Shown here: positions 59,016-64,000 of the stretch, in pieces
Layout of the letters: each line of letters starts with the position of its first letter
Position numbering within the stretch: the stretch's first letter is position 1
NCBI GenBank assembly: GCA_947579665.1
Contig: OX388343.1
Coordinates: 92,670,254-92,734,253, forward strand
Origin: Sympetrum striolatum
Taxonomy: Eukaryota; Arthropoda; Insecta; Odonata; Libellulidae
Direction: 5' to 3'
DNA length: 64,000 bases
Notes under the pieces: generated by a model
What the model saw: the letters and a program-made list of their open reading frames with translations, nothing else
Database searches by the model: none
Told to the model about the DNA's origin: nothing
Made by a program: the position numbers and the translations under genes

Positions 59016-61045
59016 ACTGTAACTCAGACCATTAACTATTTAAAGCAAGAGTAAGGAAGAGAATAATTAAAACAGAAAGAGGTCCAGAGATAGTTAAGGG
59101 AATATGGGACACAGATTAGTTAAATGAAGACAAGGAAGTCACGAAGCTAAACCAAAAAGGATTAGCTAGTAAAATGAAAACCAACAGTCGATGAAAAAAC
59201 TTATAAAATAAACATTGAATAGGAAAAAATAGAGAAAGCAATCAAAGAAGCAGTGGAAAAAACAATTAGAGAAAACAAGAGAATAATACATGCTGATTGG
59301 TTTGACAACGAGTGTGCCCAAATTATACAGGAGAAGAATAAAGCTAGAGAAAGAATGATAAGGAAAGAAACCAGAAAGATAACAAGAAATGATGAAGGAA
59401 GCAAATAGGATATGCAAGAAACAAGGAGAAAATGAAGAACAGCTAGAGAATATAGAAGAATACAGCAAACAGAATGAACGGAGATAGTTCTACGAAGTTT
59501 TAGAAAAGGTGAAAAGAGGATATCAACCAAGAATGGAAGGATTTAAAAATACGGAAAGAAATGTAGTCCAAGAAGAGAATAGAGTTCTGGAAAGATTGGT
59601 AGAAAATTTCAAAGAACTTCTCTGTACAGAAGATAAGGAGAGAGTAACAACTGAGGAAAATGACAGGCTAAGGAAAGAATCAAATATAGAGGAAACTTGC
59701 TCAGAATTAAACCCATTATACAGGAAATTGCACAATGCATACAAAAGTTAAAAGATAATAAAGCTCCAGGGAAGAAAATATTGCAGCAGAGCTAGTAAAA
59801 TATGGAGGAGATATAATGAGTGATGCTATACATAAACTTAGTTGTATAATATTGGAAACAGAAAAAAGCAAGAAGGATTAAACATGAGAATCCTAAGCCC
59901 AATATATAGAAAGGGAAATAAACTGTTTCTCGAGAAATATAGATGGATAAAACTGTTAAATATAGTATATGAAATACTTTCACGCATCATAAAAGAAAGG
60001 CTGAAAGTAGTAACTGTGAAGATAATTGGAGAATCTCAGTGTAGGAGTAGATCCAATAGAAGTACAATAGACCAACTGTTTGTGATCAGACAAATTTTAG
60101 ATAAACGCTATGATCATAATGTTGCACTGCATATGCTATTGTAGATTTTAGACAAGCATTTGATTGTATAAACAGGATCAAACACTGAGAAGCAATGCAG
60201 GATATGGAAATTCCATCCAAAATAACTATATTGATTCAAATGACATTGAAGAAGAGCAAGGCTAAAGTAAAAATACATAACCAAATATAAAATGAATTTG
60301 AATTCAGCACTGAAATAAAGCAAGGAGATGGCCTATGGGCCACACTGTTTATTCTAGGATTACACAAAGCTGAAGAAAAAAATAGATCAAAGAGGAACAA
60401 TATTTAACAAATAAAGAGAAAAAAGCTAGCAAAATGGGATTGGTAGTTAATACCAGTAAAACTAAATATATGCTTATGAACTCATCTGGCAAACCTAGAG
60501 CCACCCAGGATTTGGAGATAGAACAGATAAAATTTGAAGGTGTGGAAGAGTTTAAATATATCTAGAATATATAACTTACAAAAAAGCATAATATGAATAA
60601 CTGAAAGAATACAAGCAAGGAATAAAACTTACTTTGCAAATATGAAGATACTCAAGAGCATAAAAATGGACACTCACTATCACCCAAGAGAGTATGTCCT
60701 TGGTAAGATTTGAAAGCAGACTATTGCAGAGAATATACCGACCTGTTATTGAGAATGGATTATGGCAAAGGAGAACCAAAGAGGAGTTAGAGACAATAAT
60801 GAATTGGGGAAGATGTAGTTAAGTTCATAAAACCTTTGAGAATATAATGGTGGGATTTATGGAAAGGATTTTCGAAACAGCAATGCTGAATAAAGTGATA
60901 GAAGGGAGACTGGATGCCACTAGACGGAGAGGAAGGTCCAGATTGAGATGGATAATTCATAAAGGACATGAAGAAGATGAAAGTGAGAAGACAGAGAAGT
61001 GGAGGCTGATTGGGCTGGAAGCTCACATAGGGCTGTAGCTCCAAA
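58990..61045 (+). mobile_element. dead LINE, endonuclease end to C-terminus
   Basis: Blocks in order, with frame changes: CKGPNCNSDH (end of the endonuclease domain), DWFDNECAQIIQEKNKARER, IAQCIQKLKDNKAPG and IAAELVKYGGDIM, WIKLLNIVYEILSRIIKERL, STIDQLFVIRQILDK, FSTEIKQGDGL, MGLVVNTSKTKYMLMN, FEGVEEFKYI and RLDATRRRGRSRLRW. This is the canonical order of an insect non-LTR ORF2. Stops are frequent and the RYADD block is missing (a deletion near 60,400), so it is inactive. Confidence 0.9.
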
Positions 61046-61355
61046 GAGAGAGTTTGTCTATAAATTGAGACTTAATGACCATTTTAAAGTGACTTCTTAT
61101 AAGTTTGGAACAAAAAATATTAAATGTTATCACACTTTCTATGCCTTGATTAATATTTTCACTGACTGACTTTTCTTGTAAATATTAATTTATTCTTTAT
61201 TTTTCATATTACTTTATTTGCCAATAGCTCTTTTCTTTTTACCAATTCACGATTTATTTAAGATTGTTTGTACAATAGCTATACCTTTTATTAAGTGTAA
61301 CGATAATTGTAAAATATAGTATACCAAAAATAGGACTTCGAATTTAGTGTTTCAC
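61046..61355. other. AT-rich spacer, nothing recognised
   Basis: Low-complexity AT-rich DNA between the LINE and the tandem array. Confidence 0.4.
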
Positions 61356-61850
61356 GTCAAAATAAAATCTACATACATTATAGTCCACTTTCATATTAAT
61401 GAACATTAAATGTATTTGCAAATCGTTTTTTGAATAATACCGCTTATTGGAAATAATAGTTTACATCAAAATTTTCTACAATCAAATGTTTATTTCAAAA
61501 TTTTTTACAATGAAGAAAATAGCAAGAAGACGACTTAAGTAGTCGTGATAGTAGTCAAAATAAAACCAATTTTAATTATAACCATATTTCATTTAAAAGA
61601 ACAAAATTATATATTTGAAAATCGTATTTTAAATTATATCGCTCACCAGAGTTAATGGTTTAAATCAAAGCTTTTTAATTAAATATGAAGAAAATAGCCG
61701 AAAAACGACTTTCGTAGTGCTGTCAAATTAAAGTCTATTTTCATTACAATCAACTTTAACTTAAAAAAACAAACGGATGTATTTAAAAATCGTAATTTAA
61801 ATAATAATGCTTTCCAGACGCAATGTTTTAATTAGATCGTGTGGATATAT
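61356..61850 (+). repeat. degenerate tandem repeat, three units
   Basis: Units of about 198, 168 and 129 bp begin with gtcaaaataaa, gtcaaaataaa and gtcaaattaaa at 61,356, 61,554 and 61,722. Each contains a tgtatttgcaaatcgt / atatttgaaaatcgta / tgtatttaaaaatcgta block, and the first two end with gaagaaaatagc and a acgactt-agtag block. Divergence is high, so the array is old. Confidence 0.65.
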
Positions 61851-63685
61851 AATCAAAACAATAGCAGTTTGACTCCATCGAAGCCACATTTATTTAAACA
61901 ACTAATATGCTGAAATTAAAATTAATAGCTCTCAGTCGTACCCTAGATAAAACTATACAACAGGTATGAGCAATTTAAGTTTGGATGTTTCAGCAGAAAA
62001 TACTCTTCGATTCTAAAGAATTACTTTTTTACATGAGCCGTCATGTGATTAGATAAAATCTGCATATCGTCATTATATCAACTAATGTATTACTTAATTT
62101 AAGGTCTTTTGTATTAATAACGTTGTGATTCAATAAAAAGCAAATTACTTTAACGTGAGAACTTCCGTATTTTGTGTTAGTTTCCTTATAAATCAAATCC
62201 TGGCATTTGCATTGCACAGATAAATTTAAAGCACGGTAGTTTCCGCGAAGTCTCTGTTCAGATAAACTGAAGCAATCATAATTTTCATAAATAAATATGG
62301 AAAGAAGGTGAGAAATATGATCAGTAACTTGATATATTTAAAGTAAAAAAAGTAATTCGTTTAAAAAATACGGCATGAAGTACCTCGCATAGAAGCAATT
62401 GATAGTCTTTTCTTACCTTTTCAGATCTCCTCAAATAGCGCTTTTAAATAACAAATCACAGCACTCGTTACAAAACTATATTTTAAACGAAAACATTATA
62501 ACATATCTGATGACCACTGGTGGCGAAAAAAAACAATTTGCCAAGTAATTGCTCAACCTCACTGTATCCATTTTCGCTCACAAAAGCAACACCTCTTAAC
62601 ACGTATATCCTTTCACCTAATACTCTCCGTTAACTGAGTTGATTATGTGTACTTTGAAAATTTAAGACAGAAAATTAATGATATTTTGGAAATAAGCACT
62701 TCAGTCACAATTCCACAATGTTTTCCTAGGGCAATTGCGCGACACTCGTATTATTTTCCGCAGCACTTCCTAAACCGTCTAAAATCCTTGTATATTCACC
62801 AAGAAAAACTGTAAGTACAATTTCTTAGTGATAGAACACGAAACACGCATTTGCACTATGCAAATATAAGCAAGTCCTCTGAAAGATACGTTTTCGATGT
62901 GAACAACTCGACTGCACTTGAAGAACTGAAAATGAAGGCCAAAAACAAGACTACACGCAAAGCATTTCTATATTTCTTGTTTGCGAAATCCACCTTCCAC
63001 GTCACCCCTTATCTAATACCCATAGGGATAGAAAAGCCAACAGAAAAGCAGGCTGAAACATTCGGTCTAATTGCGCAATGGAATATTCTTATCGGTGGTC
63101 AGGTCCCTCAAACTAATCAACGGGAAAGAGAGCTCAAACGACTCATCTCTTTTCGAGACAAAACTATTTAATGATGTATAATTAAATAGTAAAATCTCTA
63201 TATCGATTGCGCTTCAAATTCATAGAGATATTAATCGTTGCAGATGTCTTTCGGTTTCACTAACTAAATTACACTGATGTGTGATGCGGTTTACAACATC
63301 TTTAGAGTGAAATTATGCCTTTGCGTTTTTTTGTAGCAATGGGAAGTTACGCATTTAATTTTTTGTCTCAGCAGAGAGTGGATTATCGTGAGTTATGATG
63401 GAATGAATATAATATTCGAGCCGCAGAAGTTGCACTGGAGTTCACTTGTACGACAATTGAATTATGCTTTTGCTCTATGAGTTTAGAAAGATCATAACCA
63501 AAATGTTTATTTTCATGGAGAAGAAAAAGGGACATACACTCTCGCTTAAACATATATTTAATATTAAGATTGATGCTTCTTTTTGCAATAAAAACTGTTC
63601 AAGTGAAATTACATTTCTTTCAATCAATTCTACACAGATGAAATTGAAGATATAATATTGAGGTTGTACAAGAAGTGAAAAATAG
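61851..63685. other. gene-free stretch
   Basis: A 106-codon plus frame (62,851-63,171, opening on TTG) has a lysine-rich, protein-like composition but no known domain, no upstream ATG and no splice context that I can identify. Otherwise nothing. Confidence 0.35.
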
Positions 63686-63745
63686 TGTCTTGGCTGGGGC
63701 TTGAACAGAGATCCTCACTGAGGCAACCGAAACACAAATCGATAT
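63686..63745 (-). repeat. tRNA-like fragment
   Basis: The minus strand reads GGTTGCCTCAGTGAGGATCT and then a B-box-like GTTCAAGCCCC followed by AGCCAAGACAC, the 3' half of a tRNA-like head. The A-box half is not clear. It is probably a SINE or tRNA-pseudogene fragment. Confidence 0.45.
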
Positions 63746-64000
63746 TTAGAATTTTCCTCTCCAGATATAATATTTCCACTTAAATGTGGAACAGAATAGC
63801 CGATATTTCAATAGTCTTACTATCAGTGTTACTTTTTACACTCGAATAGAAGCCGACCTCATTGTAAGCCGAGGTACATAATTTTATTCCAAAAAACTGG
63901 GAAAAGTAATCGAGTCGAACATAAGCCTAGGGTGGGAAATGCAGCAGGTACTGGTAAAGAACACAATGAAAAGATTTAGCTATGAAATTACAGTAATTGA
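63746..64000. other. window end, nothing recognised
   Basis: At 63,854-63,871 cctcattgtaagccgagg weakly echoes the cctcgtta-ccgagg palindromes at 8.9 and 13.9 kb. Confidence 0.3.

Noticed and set aside
59166..59530. Phe/Ser-rich minus-strand frames of about 100 codons
   Set aside because: Antisense of the purine-rich LINE coding region.
62851..63171. 106-codon plus-strand frame with protein-like composition
   Set aside because: Starts on TTG, has no family resemblance and no clear splice sites. It could be an exon, but nothing supports that.
1..64000. CRISPR arrays, bacterial operons, viral genes
   Set aside because: Searched for regularly spaced identical repeats, ribosome-binding-site-led gene strings and viral protein motifs. 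None seen.

Overview
The window looks like a gene-poor, AT-rich stretch of a large arthropod genome, most likely an insect. The main evidence is one intact, spliced cuticular-protein gene of the Rebers-Riddiford RR-2 class, which is an arthropod-only family, with a metazoan TATA/Inr promoter, GT-AG introns and an AATAAA signal. Everything else that can be recognised is mobile-element debris typical of insect genomes. Nothing suggests prokaryotic, organellar or viral DNA. The order or species cannot be named from this sequence.

Layout. 0-15 kb: mostly unrecognised single-copy-looking DNA, with a LINE 3' remnant (about 2.0-2.3 kb), two tRNA-derived SINE pieces, a hammerhead-ribozyme-like motif (1.8 kb, minus strand), a fold-back element (6.5 kb) and several CpG-retaining non-coding blocks with many homeodomain-type core sites. 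15-31 kb: three copies of one retroposon-tail family (15.2, 16.6 and 27.6 kb), two more copies of the SINE (27.3 and 29.0 kb), and several fold-back hairpins (19.2, 24.8, 26.8 and 31.3 kb). 31-44 kb: a miniature Tc1-like element with TA target duplication (34.2 kb), a fold-back carrying the same 10-base motif as the one at 6.5 kb (36.4 kb), a LINE 3' tail (39.2 kb), a 0.7 kb dispersed repeat with an internal duplication (39.2-39.9 kb), a LINE remnant (41.7 kb) and another SINE (42.1 kb). 44-54 kb: a CpG-depleted block built largely of dead LINE copies on both strands, a tRNA-Arg(CCU)-like sequence, a tRNA-like unit inside a palindrome, and a short insertion with 10-bp target duplication that carries a hammerhead-like core. 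54-58 kb: CpG content recovers and the RR-2 gene sits at 55.66-56.34 kb, followed by an inverted copy of the 39 kb repeat and a 19-bp echo of the gene's own 3' end. 58-64 kb: a dead Penelope-like GIY-YIG fragment back to back with a dead LINE, a degenerate three-unit tandem repeat (61.4-61.9 kb) and a tRNA-like fragment near the end.

How the parts relate. The only gene that can be supported as functional is the cuticle gene. The LINE fragments all have stops and frameshifts, and where the reverse transcriptase catalytic YADD region is present it is destroyed, so no autonomous element in the window looks active. The most unusual thread is a set of small motifs with the form CUGANGA - stem - GAAA - short stem - GUC on the minus strand at 1.8 kb, with relatives at 6.5, 16.4, 36.5 and 51.3 kb, some inside inverted repeats or target-site-duplicated insertions. 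They resemble the hammerhead ribozymes known from Penelope-like and related small retroelements. All repeat-family calls were made by eye from within-window similarity and have not been checked by database search.
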